A stretch of DNA of 64,000 nucleotides from Anaerolineae bacterium. Its GTDB lineage: Bacteria; Chloroflexota; Anaerolineae; UBA4142; SHND01. The translations under genes and the position numbers were made by a program. Below, in pieces: positions 36,515 to 45,017 of the stretch (positions are counted from its first letter, which is position 1; every line of letters begins with the position of its first letter). The stretch covers positions 16,964 to 80,963 of the forward strand of contig JADZCJ010000048.1 in the NCBI GenBank assembly GCA_020851635.1. The letters are read 5' to 3'. The notes beneath the pieces were generated by a model. The model was not told the origin of the DNA. It did not search any database and saw only the letters and a program-made list of their open reading frames with translations.

Positions 36515-36584
36515 AATCGAAAATCGAAAATCGAAAATCGAAAATCGAAAATCGAAAATCGAAAATCTTCAATCCCCAATCACC
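36515..36584. repeat. Heptamer array, seven perfect AATCGAA units plus three variants
   Basis: Seven perfect AATCGAA units followed by AATCTTC, AATCCCC and AATCACC, all in register. The last unit contains the TGA of the phosphodiesterase gene on the minus strand (36582-36580). The array fills most of the gap to the Uma2 start. Confidence 0.95.
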
Positions 36585-38268
36585 CCAGATACCCCAGCCC
36601 CGCCAACCTCTCCTCGATCTCTTTTTCTTCTGCCGCCGAATACTCGCCATCCATTTTGTTCTCAAACGCCGTCTCGAACGCATACTCGGGCGCGCGCGCA
36701 TCCGTCAGCAGCTCGTTCAGCACCCTTCCATCCATGTCGCTCGGAATCGCTTCCCCCAACATCTGCAAAACGGTCGGCGCCAGGTCAATCAACTGCGGCG
36801 TAGCAGGAAATTTTGCGTGCGACGCAACCCCCTCACCGCTCCCAATCAAAATCCCATCCATTCGGTGCTGCCCCGAAGTATCACTTACAAACAACAATTG
36901 ATTTCCGACCTTTTCCACCACGTTTTTGACTTGTCCGTTCGCCCCGCGCCAGTCCACAGCCGCAATATGATACGGTCCGTCAATCAACCCGATCACATCC
37001 GGCGCTTCTTCCAGCGCATCCCCGTTGTAAATCTCCTCGCGCCGATACACAAAATCAAAAATCGGACGCGCGGTCTCGGGATCGCGCAGTTCGCGCATCG
37101 CGGCAATCACCTCCGAGCGCGCTGCCTCGTACTCTGTCGGGTCCACCATCCCCTCCGGCTCGCGCCCGCGCACATTCAAATACACATTCCCCATCGTCCC
37201 TACCGCATACGCTTTTGTGTGCGCCCAATCCATATTCCCATACGCCATCGAATAGTGCAGGTTCGATTTCAATCTCGGCAGCGCCTCAAACACTTTGGCT
37301 TTGACCGCGCCCAACAGCGGATTGTTCAACCGTTTCACCCCCGCCCGCATGGCTGACGCGAGCGTGCCGCTTTGCTGTTGTTTATATGCCAAAATCCCGC
37401 GCTGTGAAAAATACTGGTTCAAATACACCGCGTGCGTCAACGGTCCAAACCCGTGGTCCGACAGCACAATCACCGTCGTCTTTTCGTCGGCGTATTTTTC
37501 CAGAATCCGCGCATTATATTCGTCCAGATAGGCAAAACAGTTGTTAATGACCTCGCCCCATTCCCCCGCTTCATTTTCGTCATACAGGGGATGCGTCGGG
37601 TCCTGATACCGCCAGAACTTGTGACACAAAATATCCGGCGCGCGATGCACCAGCATTCCAAAATCCCAATCCGGGTTCTTGTCCAGCAGCAGCTCGAATG
37701 CGCGCGTCTGCAGCTCGCTCATCCGCATGACCCGCGCTTCCAATTCGCCCAGCGACGTCGGACCCGATTCGCCGCGCTCGATATCCACATCAATAATATA
37801 TTCGCCCAGCTCGGTCAGCAGCTCGTCTTTCAATTCGGGCGGATACGTGAATTGACTTGCCAATCCCGGCGTCATCAGTCCGCTCACCAACGCGCCATTG
37901 ATCGCTTCTACGGGCCACGTCAGCGGCACATTCACCACCACGCATTTTTTCTGCCGGTCACTCAAAATGCGCCACAACGTCGCCGCGCGGCGATGCGACG
38001 CATTGATATATTCCAACGCATACGAATTTTTCGCGCGCTGATAAAAACCATACAGCCCGAATTTGCCGTTCTGCTTGCCCGTCGCAAACGCGCTCCACGC
38101 CTGTTCGGAGGAGGGCTGAATACAGGAACGTAAAATCGAGCGCGAACCATTTTCGATTAACTTGCCCAGCGTTGGGAGTTTGTTTTGCGCGAGCAGCGGG
38201 TCGAGGAGTGTCCACGTTGCGCCGTCCAGACCCAGCACGAGGACACGTGTTTTGGAGCTTGCCGTCAT
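36580..38268 (-). CDS. Second alkaline-phosphatase-superfamily phosphodiesterase/hydrolase
   Basis: 562 residues, a paralogue of the protein at 33273-34691 (same start VLVLGLDGATWTLLDPLL). The nucleophile region is IQPSSEQAWSAFATGKQNGKFGLYGF, with a serine rather than threonine as the likely nucleophile. Metal ligands appear in HRAPDILCHKFWRYQDP and VLSDHGFGPLTHAVY. Cytoplasmic by sequence. Its C-terminus ends within a heptamer repeat. Two such enzymes flanking sat suggest a common pathway, not yet identified. Confidence 0.84.
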   Translation of the reverse strand: MTASSKTRVLVLGLDGATWTLLDPLLAQNKLPTLGKLIENGSRSILRSCIQPSSEQAWSAFATGKQNGKFGLYGFYQRAKNSYALEYINASHRRAATLWRILSDRQKKCVVVNVPLTWPVEAINGALVSGLMTPGLASQFTYPPELKDELLTELGEYIIDVDIERGESGPTSLGELEARVMRMSELQTRAFELLLDKNPDWDFGMLVHRAPDILCHKFWRYQDPTHPLYDENEAGEWGEVINNCFAYLDEYNARILEKYADEKTTVIVLSDHGFGPLTHAVYLNQYFSQRGILAYKQQQSGTLASAMRAGVKRLNNPLLGAVKAKVFEALPRLKSNLHYSMAYGNMDWAHTKAYAVGTMGNVYLNVRGREPEGMVDPTEYEAARSEVIAAMRELRDPETARPIFDFVYRREEIYNGDALEEAPDVIGLIDGPYHIAAVDWRGANGQVKNVVEKVGNQLLFVSDTSGQHRMDGILIGSGEGVASHAKFPATPQLIDLAPTVLQMLGEAIPSDMDGRVLNELLTDARAPEYAFETAFENKMDGEYSAAEEKEIEERLAGLGYLG

Positions 38269-38344
38269 TTTTACAACATTGCGATTATAGCGCGTCCCCT
38301 ATCAATCGAGAAATCCAACCCCTACCAATCTAGTAGACTAAACT

Positions 38345-41230
38345 CTACTCTACCGGCTCCACCCTTATCACCCCCACGCTCGCCGCAATCTGCGGCGCGG
38401 TCAAAGGCACGTTCAACCACACCTGCGACACCTCCGTCTCGGACGCCATCTCGGACGCCGATCCCGGCAGCGCGCCCTTGACCCCAATCACCGCATGTGA
38501 CCACCGAAATTTTCCGCGCAGGTCCTCTCGCGCCCCAATCGTCCGCAGCGCCTCCACCGCTTCCGCCGTCAATTTTTCTGATGCCTCATCACTCGCCGCG
38601 ACCGCAACCAGGTCCCCTTCCGCCACCCGATTCAAAAACTGCGCCATGCGCGCCGCCTCGCGTTCGCTCAAAAACGTGTCAAAATTCTCGCGCGCCTGCA
38701 CCTGTCCCGTCTTGGGTTCGATGACGACCACGTTATACCCGCGCGCGTTCGGCGATTCGTCCACGCCGTTCACAAAAATATGCCCGAACGCGCCCTGCTC
38801 TTCGCCCGCGCTCCGCACCACAATTGACACCTTGCTATCCGACAGGTCAGTCACGGGAACCGTCTCATCAAATGTCAGCTCGACCGTGTTCACTCCGCTC
38901 CTCAGCATACGCGTGGGCAGAGTTACATTGTATGCCCCATTCTCTATCGGAATCGGATTTACGTGCCCGATGTCCGTGCCGTTCACCCGCACCGCCAACC
39001 CTTGCCCCTGCGGCGGATACGGGCGCAAATCATTCAGCGTCAATTTCATGTCGCGCGGCTCACTGATTGGCAGGAACAATTTCGTCGCGTTCCGCTCCAC
39101 CCAAAACGCATCGCCTCCCAACGCTCCCCAGCCCTCACCCAGATACAATCGCGCCAGCGGGTCATTCGGACGCAAGACCAGCGTATCGTCCGCCTCCGTC
39201 TCGTTCACCCGATACACCGCCAAACCGCGCCCGTTCTCGTAACTTTCGCTGATTTTGGTCAGCGGCAACACCTCTTCGATGTATGTGCGCGTGCGGTCTG
39301 CCACGTCTCGATTTTCCTCTTCAAACGGCGCATGCCAGATCACAAACCGCGTCCCGAAAAAATCCAACACCCTTGGCGCCAATTCCTTGTCCCGTTCCCG
39401 CGTCGCCGCATCCACCGCGTGCCCTGTCTGGATTGCAATCAACGAGTCCAGCACCGGCGCTTCCGCAAAATACTGAAACTTGAGCTCGGGATTGCGTGAC
39501 GTGTTCCCGTTCAAAATCGGGTGCTGCTGTGTCGTCTGATACCACTGCGCCAGCATAAAAATACGGTCAATCGGACCCTGCGACCCGTTCCGATAGCTCC
39601 CCGTCACCCGAAACCCGTTCCGCCATGTCAGCGGCAGTTCCATCACCGAAAAATTCCCTACCTCTTGCCGAATCTGCGAATAAATCTCCGGCACCCGAAA
39701 ATCCGACAGTGGCATCGGCGTCGCCAGATTCTCAAACAAAATCACCGCGCCCAACACCGTCGCCACACCCAACAATCCCGTTCTATGGTCTCTTGCCTCC
39801 AATCTTCCACTGCCCGCCATCTGCCGTCCGCCATCTGCCGTCCGCCATCTGCCATCTGCCGTCCGCCATCTGCCATCTGCCGTCCGCCATCTGCCATCTG
39901 CCGTCCGCCATCTGCCATCTGCTATCCTGCCCAGCACCCACGCCATCCCATACCCCACCAACACCGCCAGCGCCAGCGTCAACATTACGCTCCAGCGCGA
40001 CGGGTAGCGGTTCCCCTTGATGAGCGGAATGTCCAACAGCGCGTCGAACGGCATCGGCAAATCAAATTCCGCGCCGCCGAGCCGCAGGGTTGGTCCCAGC
40101 GCAATCAACCCAAATACCAGCGCCCACACACCCCAGATGCGCGCCGCTTTGACCTTCCACACCGCGACGATGCCCAGCGCGAGCGCGACAAAACCCAGAT
40201 ACATAAAATTGATATACGGGAAATGGAATTGTGCTTCCAGCCCACCGAACAGCGGATGCAGATGCGACGGCACAAAAAATCCGAGCAAATCCGCCGAAAA
40301 GATATTCGCAAACCCCAATCCCTGTTGGATAAAATCGCCTTCCGCCAAAATGTCCGACACCATCGCCGTCAGAATTGGCGCCATCGTCACCGCAAACGCG
40401 AGCGCGGCGAGACCGAGGTTCAACATCGTCTGCTTATATCTGAATACCCGAAACCGAATCGTGACCAGCCAATAGAGGAAATAGGCGATAGTGAACAAAA
40501 TGAGGAATGACGCAAAAATAAACTCGCTCAACGCTTGCGCCAGCAAAAACACCGCCAGCATCACCCCGTATTTGTACGGCGGCTTGGGCGTATCAAACAG
40601 CTTGATCAAAAACAACACATAAAACGGAATCCACTGCGACGACGCGATATTAAACTGTCCCAACGACGCATACAAAAACTTGCTCGCCGCAAACGCATAC
40701 ACCAGCCCCGCTGCAAACGCCGCGCACCCCCGTAGTAACGACTCTGGTCGTTCGCCCTTTGTCTCAAAGCGCGCAGCGCCGAATCGTCCTTCGTCGTCCG
40801 TCGTCCGTTCTTCGTCCTTCGTTCGTCCTTCCTCCTTCGTCCTTCGTCGTTCATCGCCCAACATATAGTACGCCAACAGATACATCCCAAACCCGCTCAG
40901 CGTAAACGACATTACCAGATTCACGTTCGCCGCGGGGATCAGACCAAAGCCAAATTGAAGGGGGACCGCGAGGAACGCGTTGAGGTAGGTGAGGGTATAA
41001 AAGCCGAGGTTCAGCCCGATCGGATAAAACATATAATCCGTATAAATCGGATTCGTCCCCGCATCGAGCAGCGCATAGGGCACCCACCACAGATTCCACG
41101 CCAGCGCGGGATCATCGCTCCCGTCGCCCGCCACATGTGTGGTGAAATTCAATGCCAGAGGGTATGTTAAAACCAGCGTGAGGATCAAAAACGCCGCCAG
41201 TACGGCGATCTCACGACGATATTTTTGCAC
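38345..41230 (-). CDS. Large GT-C-like membrane protein with ILEI/PANDER domain, paralogue of the gene at 9632
   Basis: 961 residues from a GTG. It begins with the same block as the 978-residue protein (ILTLVLTYPLALNFTTHVAGDGSDDPALAWNLWW against its counterpart) and has about a dozen spans. A beta-sandwich follows (MKLTLNDLRPYPPQGQ), then the ILEI-like domain (GHIFVNGVDESPNARGYNVV, ENFDTFLSEREA, GDLVAVAASDEAS, HAVIGVKGALPG). Two in-frame heptamer arrays insert charged periodic sequence in loops, at about residues 125-147 and 436-471. Transfer of, or binding to, a surface glycan is inferred. Confidence 0.85.
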   Translation of the reverse strand: MQKYRREIAVLAAFLILTLVLTYPLALNFTTHVAGDGSDDPALAWNLWWVPYALLDAGTNPIYTDYMFYPIGLNLGFYTLTYLNAFLAVPLQFGFGLIPAANVNLVMSFTLSGFGMYLLAYYMLGDERRRTKEEGRTKDEERTTDDEGRFGAARFETKGERPESLLRGCAAFAAGLVYAFAASKFLYASLGQFNIASSQWIPFYVLFLIKLFDTPKPPYKYGVMLAVFLLAQALSEFIFASFLILFTIAYFLYWLVTIRFRVFRYKQTMLNLGLAALAFAVTMAPILTAMVSDILAEGDFIQQGLGFANIFSADLLGFFVPSHLHPLFGGLEAQFHFPYINFMYLGFVALALGIVAVWKVKAARIWGVWALVFGLIALGPTLRLGGAEFDLPMPFDALLDIPLIKGNRYPSRWSVMLTLALAVLVGYGMAWVLGRIADGRWRTADGRWRTADGRWRTADGRWRTADGGRQMAGSGRLEARDHRTGLLGVATVLGAVILFENLATPMPLSDFRVPEIYSQIRQEVGNFSVMELPLTWRNGFRVTGSYRNGSQGPIDRIFMLAQWYQTTQQHPILNGNTSRNPELKFQYFAEAPVLDSLIAIQTGHAVDAATRERDKELAPRVLDFFGTRFVIWHAPFEEENRDVADRTRTYIEEVLPLTKISESYENGRGLAVYRVNETEADDTLVLRPNDPLARLYLGEGWGALGGDAFWVERNATKLFLPISEPRDMKLTLNDLRPYPPQGQGLAVRVNGTDIGHVNPIPIENGAYNVTLPTRMLRSGVNTVELTFDETVPVTDLSDSKVSIVVRSAGEEQGAFGHIFVNGVDESPNARGYNVVVIEPKTGQVQARENFDTFLSEREAARMAQFLNRVAEGDLVAVAASDEASEKLTAEAVEALRTIGAREDLRGKFRWSHAVIGVKGALPGSASEMASETEVSQVWLNVPLTAPQIAASVGVIRVEPVE
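39817..39921. repeat. Intragenic heptamer array, 15 units with 21-bp higher order
   Basis: Fifteen 7-bp units (105 bp, 35 codons) alternate CCATCTG and CCGTCCG, mostly in the order CCATCTG-CCATCTG-CCGTCCG, giving a 21-bp higher-order unit. Read on the minus strand this encodes RTADGRW repeated. The unit has no stop codon in any frame on the coding strand. Conservation between 21-bp units is near perfect, suggesting recent expansion. Confidence 0.97.
40735..40752. repeat. Small palindrome AACGACTCTGGTCGTT next to a heptamer array
   Basis: AACGAC-TCTG-GTCGTT can form a 6-bp stem. The same word with one arm altered (AACGACTCTAGTCCTT) lies at 12039, next to the array of the paralogous gene. Confidence 0.6.
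40790..40855. repeat. Intragenic heptamer array, about nine CTTCGTC-type units
   Basis: Units CTTCGTC, GTCCGTC, CTTCCTC and GTTCATC with one 4-bp slip in the middle. On the coding strand they give a chain of the DERRRTKEEGRTKDEE type in the first half of the 961-residue membrane protein. Confidence 0.85.
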
Positions 41231-41237
41231 GTTACGT

Positions 41238-42701
41238 CTATTTCCCTACATATTCGAGCTTGTAGATCGTCCCCGGCGCTTCGGGGTCTGCCTTGCCGCC
41301 ACGCATGTCCGCAATATACAGCGCGCCGTCCGGTCCGACTGTCACCGCAATCGGGCGGTCCAACCCACCCAAAAACGGCTTTACCGTATAGACGGTCTCA
41401 CCCTCTTTTTGTTCCGGCGCCACCCGCGCCACCTCACGATACTGCATCCTCGAACCCGGCTGCCCCCGCCAATACAGCGCCGTAAAGATATTCCCGCGAT
41501 ACTCGGCGGGAAATTGCTCGGCGTCATACACGGTCACTCCCGTCGGCGCGGTATGCGGCACAAAACGCACAATCGGCGCTGCCGTATCCGACCACGGGGG
41601 AGGATACCCGAAAAAATAAGGATAGCCGTAATCGCGTCCCGGCTCTACCAGATTCAACTCGTCGCCGTCCGGCGCCGGAATCGTTTCGTCGCCATTGTCC
41701 GTCGCAAACAATTTGCCGTCGCTACCGAACGCCAGGGCATACGGATTTCTCAGTCCTCGGGCGAACAATTTGGGATTCTTGCCGTCTGCGTCCGCCTGGA
41801 TCACTCCCGCAAAAAACCAATCGTCGCGCGGTTGCCCCTGATACGAATACTCGTGATTCTCCAGCGTCAATTGTCCCACGCGCGGACCGCCGATCGCAAT
41901 ATACAATTTGCCGTCCGGTCCGAACGCAATTCCATTGTTCGAATGTTGAATGTCCAGCGAAAACAGCCCATCCATGATAACCTTGTTCTCGTCAGCCACT
42001 CGGTCGCCGTTCGTATCGCGCAGCGTATTGATTTGCCCCCGGCTTGCAACATACAACGTCCCATCGCGCCACGCCAGCCCGCGCGGGTTCTTGAAACCTG
42101 ATGCAAATACCGTTCGTTCCTCGGCGCTCCCGTCGCCGTTCGTATCGCGCAAACGTACAATGTTCCCATCCACCAACTCGGAATAATACAGATTCCCGGC
42201 ATCATCAAATGCCAGCGCATTGGGTTCTTGCAGTCCCGTCGCAAACTCGCGAATTCGAAAGCCCTCGGGCGTCACAATCTCTGCCATTCCGGGATGTTTG
42301 TTTGCGGTGGTCGGAGCAGGTGCCACAGCGCGCATCATCGTGGCGCCCCAGAGCAGCAGCAGCAAGCTCACAGCCGCGCCAATCCCGATGCCCAACGCCA
42401 ATTTTCGCCGCGTCCGCCCCAAAACAAAGATCGCAGCTGCGCCCCCGGCAGCCAGCACACCCACAGCTAATCCCACCAGCTCGCCCGTTGCCAGCGCGCG
42501 CAAATCGAGCCCGATGGGCAGCGCGCCAAAAAGCTGCACTGCCGCGCCGCTCGCCAAAAAAAACAACGCGCCGAGCGCAGCCACCCCTATCACCGACCAC
42601 AGCAGGGCAGCGCGCTGGCGCGTACGAAAATATTGGACGAGACCCAGACTTGCAAATGTGAGAGAAAACGCGATCAGAGAGAGCGCGAGGAGCTTGAGCA
42701 A
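41238..42701 (-). CDS. PQQ-dependent sugar dehydrogenase-type beta-propeller with N-terminal membrane domain
   Basis: About 487 residues from a TTG with AGGAAG six bases upstream; the longer open frame overlaps tdk. The first 140 residues hold four membrane helices. A glucose/sorbosone dehydrogenase propeller follows: FATGLQEPNALAFDDAGNLYYSEL, GFKNPRGLAWRDG, HSNNGIAFGPDGKLYIAIGG, RNPYALAFGSDGKLFATDNG. Such proteins oxidise sugars on the outer side of the membrane with PQQ. Some members lack activity, and the cofactor ligands cannot be checked from these motifs alone. Confidence 0.85.
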   Translation of the reverse strand: MLKLLALSLIAFSLTFASLGLVQYFRTRQRAALLWSVIGVAALGALFFLASGAAVQLFGALPIGLDLRALATGELVGLAVGVLAAGGAAAIFVLGRTRRKLALGIGIGAAVSLLLLLWGATMMRAVAPAPTTANKHPGMAEIVTPEGFRIREFATGLQEPNALAFDDAGNLYYSELVDGNIVRLRDTNGDGSAEERTVFASGFKNPRGLAWRDGTLYVASRGQINTLRDTNGDRVADENKVIMDGLFSLDIQHSNNGIAFGPDGKLYIAIGGPRVGQLTLENHEYSYQGQPRDDWFFAGVIQADADGKNPKLFARGLRNPYALAFGSDGKLFATDNGDETIPAPDGDELNLVEPGRDYGYPYFFGYPPPWSDTAAPIVRFVPHTAPTGVTVYDAEQFPAEYRGNIFTALYWRGQPGSRMQYREVARVAPEQKEGETVYTVKPFLGGLDRPIAVTVGPDGALYIADMRGGKADPEAPGTIYKLEYVGK

Positions 42702-42732
42702 CCGAAACTTCCTTTTGGAGAATGGCGCACCT

Positions 42733-43320
42733 TTAACCCGTCCGCCGCGGCACCTGATGATGATGCCGGCAGCGCGCCTCATACATCTCGTTCGCGCCGA
42801 CCATCACAAGGGGGTCATCATAGGCGGCGGGTTCGCCGTTCACCAAACGCTGCGTGCGCGAAGCCATCCCCCCGCACACCATACAGATCGCGTTCAGCTT
42901 GTCCACCTGTTCCGCCTGCGCCATCAAAATCGGCATCGGACCAAACGGCTCGCCGCGAAAATCCGTGTCCAGACCCGCCAGGATAACACGCGCCCCGCGC
43001 TGCGCCAGCTGCGCGACCACTTCGGCGATCTCCCAGTCAAAAAATTGCGCCTCGTCAATGGCGACCACATTCACATCGTCTGCCCAATACTCCCAAATAT
43101 CAGCTGCTCGCTTGATCGGTTTCGCGTCCAGGTTCGCCCCGCTGTGCGAAGCGACGGTCGCGATCCCATAGCGAATATCAATCGCGCTGGTAAAAACCAG
43201 CACCTGCTGCCGCGCAATCTGCGCGCGCCGCACCCGACGAATCAACTCTTCCGACTTGCCGCTAAACATCGAGCCGCAGATCAATTCGACGTGCCCTTGC
43301 GATACCGGAAAATGCTCCAT
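42733..43320 (-). CDS. tdk: Thymidine kinase
   Basis: 195 residues. The P-loop [21 protein letters not shown], then [15 protein letters not shown] (catalytic glutamate), and DFRGEPF are typical type II thymidine kinase motifs. A zinc site is indicated by AICMVCGG and EARCRHHHQ. It phosphorylates thymidine for salvage. It lies directly after rpmE, a common arrangement in many bacteria. Confidence 0.96.
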   Translation of the reverse strand: MEHFPVSQGHVELICGSMFSGKSEELIRRVRRAQIARQQVLVFTSAIDIRYGIATVASHSGANLDAKPIKRAADIWEYWADDVNVVAIDEAQFFDWEIAEVVAQLAQRGARVILAGLDTDFRGEPFGPMPILMAQAEQVDKLNAICMVCGGMASRTQRLVNGEPAAYDDPLVMVGANEMYEARCRHHHQVPRRTG

Positions 43321-43335
43321 GAGAGAGATTCACAC

Positions 43336-43374
43336 AAACGCCCACGCCTCATAAATCAATGATGCGTGGGCGTT
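43336..43374 (-). terminator. Hairpin terminator after rpmE
   Basis: A long stem AAACGCCCACGC / GCGTGGGCGTT lies between the rpmE stop and the tdk start. There is no long T run, so it may act as an attenuator or a partly effective terminator. Confidence 0.55.
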
Positions 43375-43402
43375 ATAAAATTCAAATCGTGGCGAGAGTG
43401 TA

Positions 43403-43978
43403 TTATTCGGCTTGCGCTTGATCGTCGCTTGTCGCAGGCGCTGCGGGCTCGGCTCGAGTTTCGCTTGCTGCCTCGCTCGCGCTTGCGGTGGGCGCAGCGG
43501 ATTCCGCGCTGGCGCGCGGCTCGCGCGGTTTACGTTCGCGCGGCGGACGCGGTTTACGTTCACGCGGCGCCGGCGCAGCTGTCACAGCTTCCGCCTCTGC
43601 CGCGGGTCCACCTCCCGCCGCTTCCGCCACAGGTTCTGTGGCAACCGCCTCGGTCGCAACTTGCGCCTCCGGTTCAGCCGATGCCTCTTCCAGCATACCA
43701 CTGCGCTTGGCGCGCTCCTGGGCGCGACGCTGTTTTTTGCTGCCCTTGACCTGACCCGCTTCCACCGCAGACTCGCGCGCCGCCAGCCGCTTGGTAAAGC
43801 GTTCCACCTGTCCGGCGGTATCTACAATCCGCTGGGTGCCCGTGAAAAAGGGATGACAGTTTGAGCAAATATCAACGTTCACCTGCTTTTTTGTCGAGCC
43901 GGTGCGCCAGGTCGTGCCGCACGAGCCGCAGGTATACAACGCGTCCGGGTAAAACGTGGGATGAATTCCTTCTTTCAT
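43403..43978 (-). CDS. rpmE: Ribosomal protein bL31 with long disordered C-terminal extension
   Basis: 191 residues. The first 70 form bL31: KEGIHPTFYPDALYTCGSCGTTW, then VDICSNCHPFFTGTQRIVDTAGQVERF, with the two C-x-x-C pairs of the zinc-binding type. Usual family length is about 70-90. Here about 120 extra residues follow, rich in A, E, P and R with RERKPRPPRERKPREPR-like clusters and an acidic tail. The extension keeps the same frame and codon style, so it is probably real rather than a read-through artefact. Confidence 0.93.
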   Translation of the reverse strand: MKEGIHPTFYPDALYTCGSCGTTWRTGSTKKQVNVDICSNCHPFFTGTQRIVDTAGQVERFTKRLAARESAVEAGQVKGSKKQRRAQERAKRSGMLEEASAEPEAQVATEAVATEPVAEAAGGGPAAEAEAVTAAPAPRERKPRPPRERKPREPRASAESAAPTASASEAASETRAEPAAPATSDDQAQAE

Positions 43979-44065
43979 AACAGTCCTTTTTCCGCGCGCG
44001 TCTAGTCATGCCACAGCTGCGGAATCGTCACACAGGATTTGTGCCGAACCAGACGCGACTTGTTG

Positions 44066-44359
44066 CTAATTTAGAATTGCTGGTTCCACAACCGCGCCCA
44101 CGACCTGCTCGGCATAGACACTCACTTGTTTCTGCGTTTTCGAGTACGGCTCGAACTTGACGAACCCGTCAATCAGCGCAAAGAGAGTATAGTCCCGACC
44201 CAGACCTACGTTCCTGCCGGGTTTGATTTTCGTGCCGTGCTGGCGCATCAGGATCGAACCGCACCGCACATATTGTCCGTCAAAGCGCTTGACGCCGAGT
44301 CGCTGACCATTGCTGTCGCGCCCGTTGCGGCTTGAACCGCCACCTTTTTTATGTGCCAT
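44066..44359 (-). CDS. rpmA: Ribosomal protein bL27
   Basis: 97 residues. [29 protein letters not shown] is the conserved N-terminus that reaches the peptidyl transferase centre. There is no N-terminal cleaved extension of the Firmicute kind. [17 protein letters not shown] closes the fold. It is in the usual order after rplU, but the gap contains a heptamer array. Confidence 0.97.
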   Translation of the reverse strand: MAHKKGGGSSRNGRDSNGQRLGVKRFDGQYVRCGSILMRQHGTKIKPGRNVGLGRDYTLFALIDGFVKFEPYSKTQKQVSVYAEQVVGAVVEPAILN

Positions 44360-44426
44360 AAATGATCAACCACCGGTCCCAATCTTCAATAGTCAGCCGC
44401 GTACCAAACCCGCCATTCTCTAGCTG

Positions 44427-44461
44427 CTGACTACTGACTACTGACACCTGACTACTAGCTA
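44427..44461. repeat. Heptamer array of CTGACTA type between rplU and rpmA
   Basis: Five in-register units (CTGACTA, CTGACTA, CTGACAC, CTGACTA, CTAGCTA). On the minus strand they contain TAG in each unit, and the rplU stop TAG (44457-44455) lies in the array. Confidence 0.9.
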
Positions 44462-44766
44462 CTCAAAATAATATCCTTGATTTCCAAATGCGTTTCGATC
44501 TGGCGATGACCCCTGGTCGTGCGGCGGCGATGTTTGTTGCGATAATCAAACGCAATCACTTTTTTGCCCTTGCGTTCGTCCAGCACTTGGGCGATCACGC
44601 TCGCGCCCGCCAAATCTTTGCCGACCGTATACTTGTCCCCATCGCCGAGAAACAACACTTCCAATTTGACTTGGTCCCCCACCTGATTGGCGAGGCGCTC
44701 GACCGCGATGCGGTCGCCCTTTTCCACGCGATATTGTTTATTTCCGGTGCGAATAATGGCGTACAT
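44455..44766 (-). CDS. rplU: Ribosomal protein bL21
   Basis: 103 residues from the ATG at 44766 with GGAG seven bases upstream; a longer frame begins nine codons earlier without such a site. MYAIIRTGNKQYRVEKGD and the closing YRNKHRRRTTRGHRQIETHLEIKDI are conserved. It binds 23S rRNA. Its last codons read directly into the heptamer array, which supplies the stop. Confidence 0.97.
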   Translation of the reverse strand: MYAIIRTGNKQYRVEKGDRIAVERLANQVGDQVKLEVLFLGDGDKYTVGKDLAGASVIAQVLDERKGKKVIAFDYRNKHRRRTTRGHRQIETHLEIKDIILSS

Positions 44767-44943
44767 GATTTTTCTCCCCGTTGGCGCCGTCAACAGGCGT
44801 CAAAAAAAGCGGCGCGTCCTGCCAGCCGCCTACAAGCCGAACAATTATACGCAAACACGACTTTTTGGCAAATTCCGCCACCAGAGCCGCAGCTCGGACC
44901 GCTATTTCGCCCCCCAATCGCGACCCTCATGGGCGCACTTTCT

Positions 44944-45017
44944 ACTCCCTACTCCCTACTTCCCACTTCCCACTTCCCACTGATTTCTGACTACCGACTA
45001 CTGTCTACTATCTACCA
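44944..45017. repeat. Heptamer array with changing unit (ACTCCCT, ACTTCCC, ACTACTG, TCTACCA)
   Basis: About ten 7-bp units that drift from ACTCCCT through ACTTCCC to ACTACTG and TCTACTA, with one 11-bp break. It shows that different unit classes can lie in a single array. The suhB stop TAG (45010-45008) is inside it. Confidence 0.85.

Noticed and set aside
36515..36584. Regular repeats that could be taken for a CRISPR array
   Set aside because: Units are 7 bp and directly tandem, with no unique spacers of 30-40 bp and no cas genes nearby. The same applies to the other heptamer arrays and to the three short repeats at 63884-63962.
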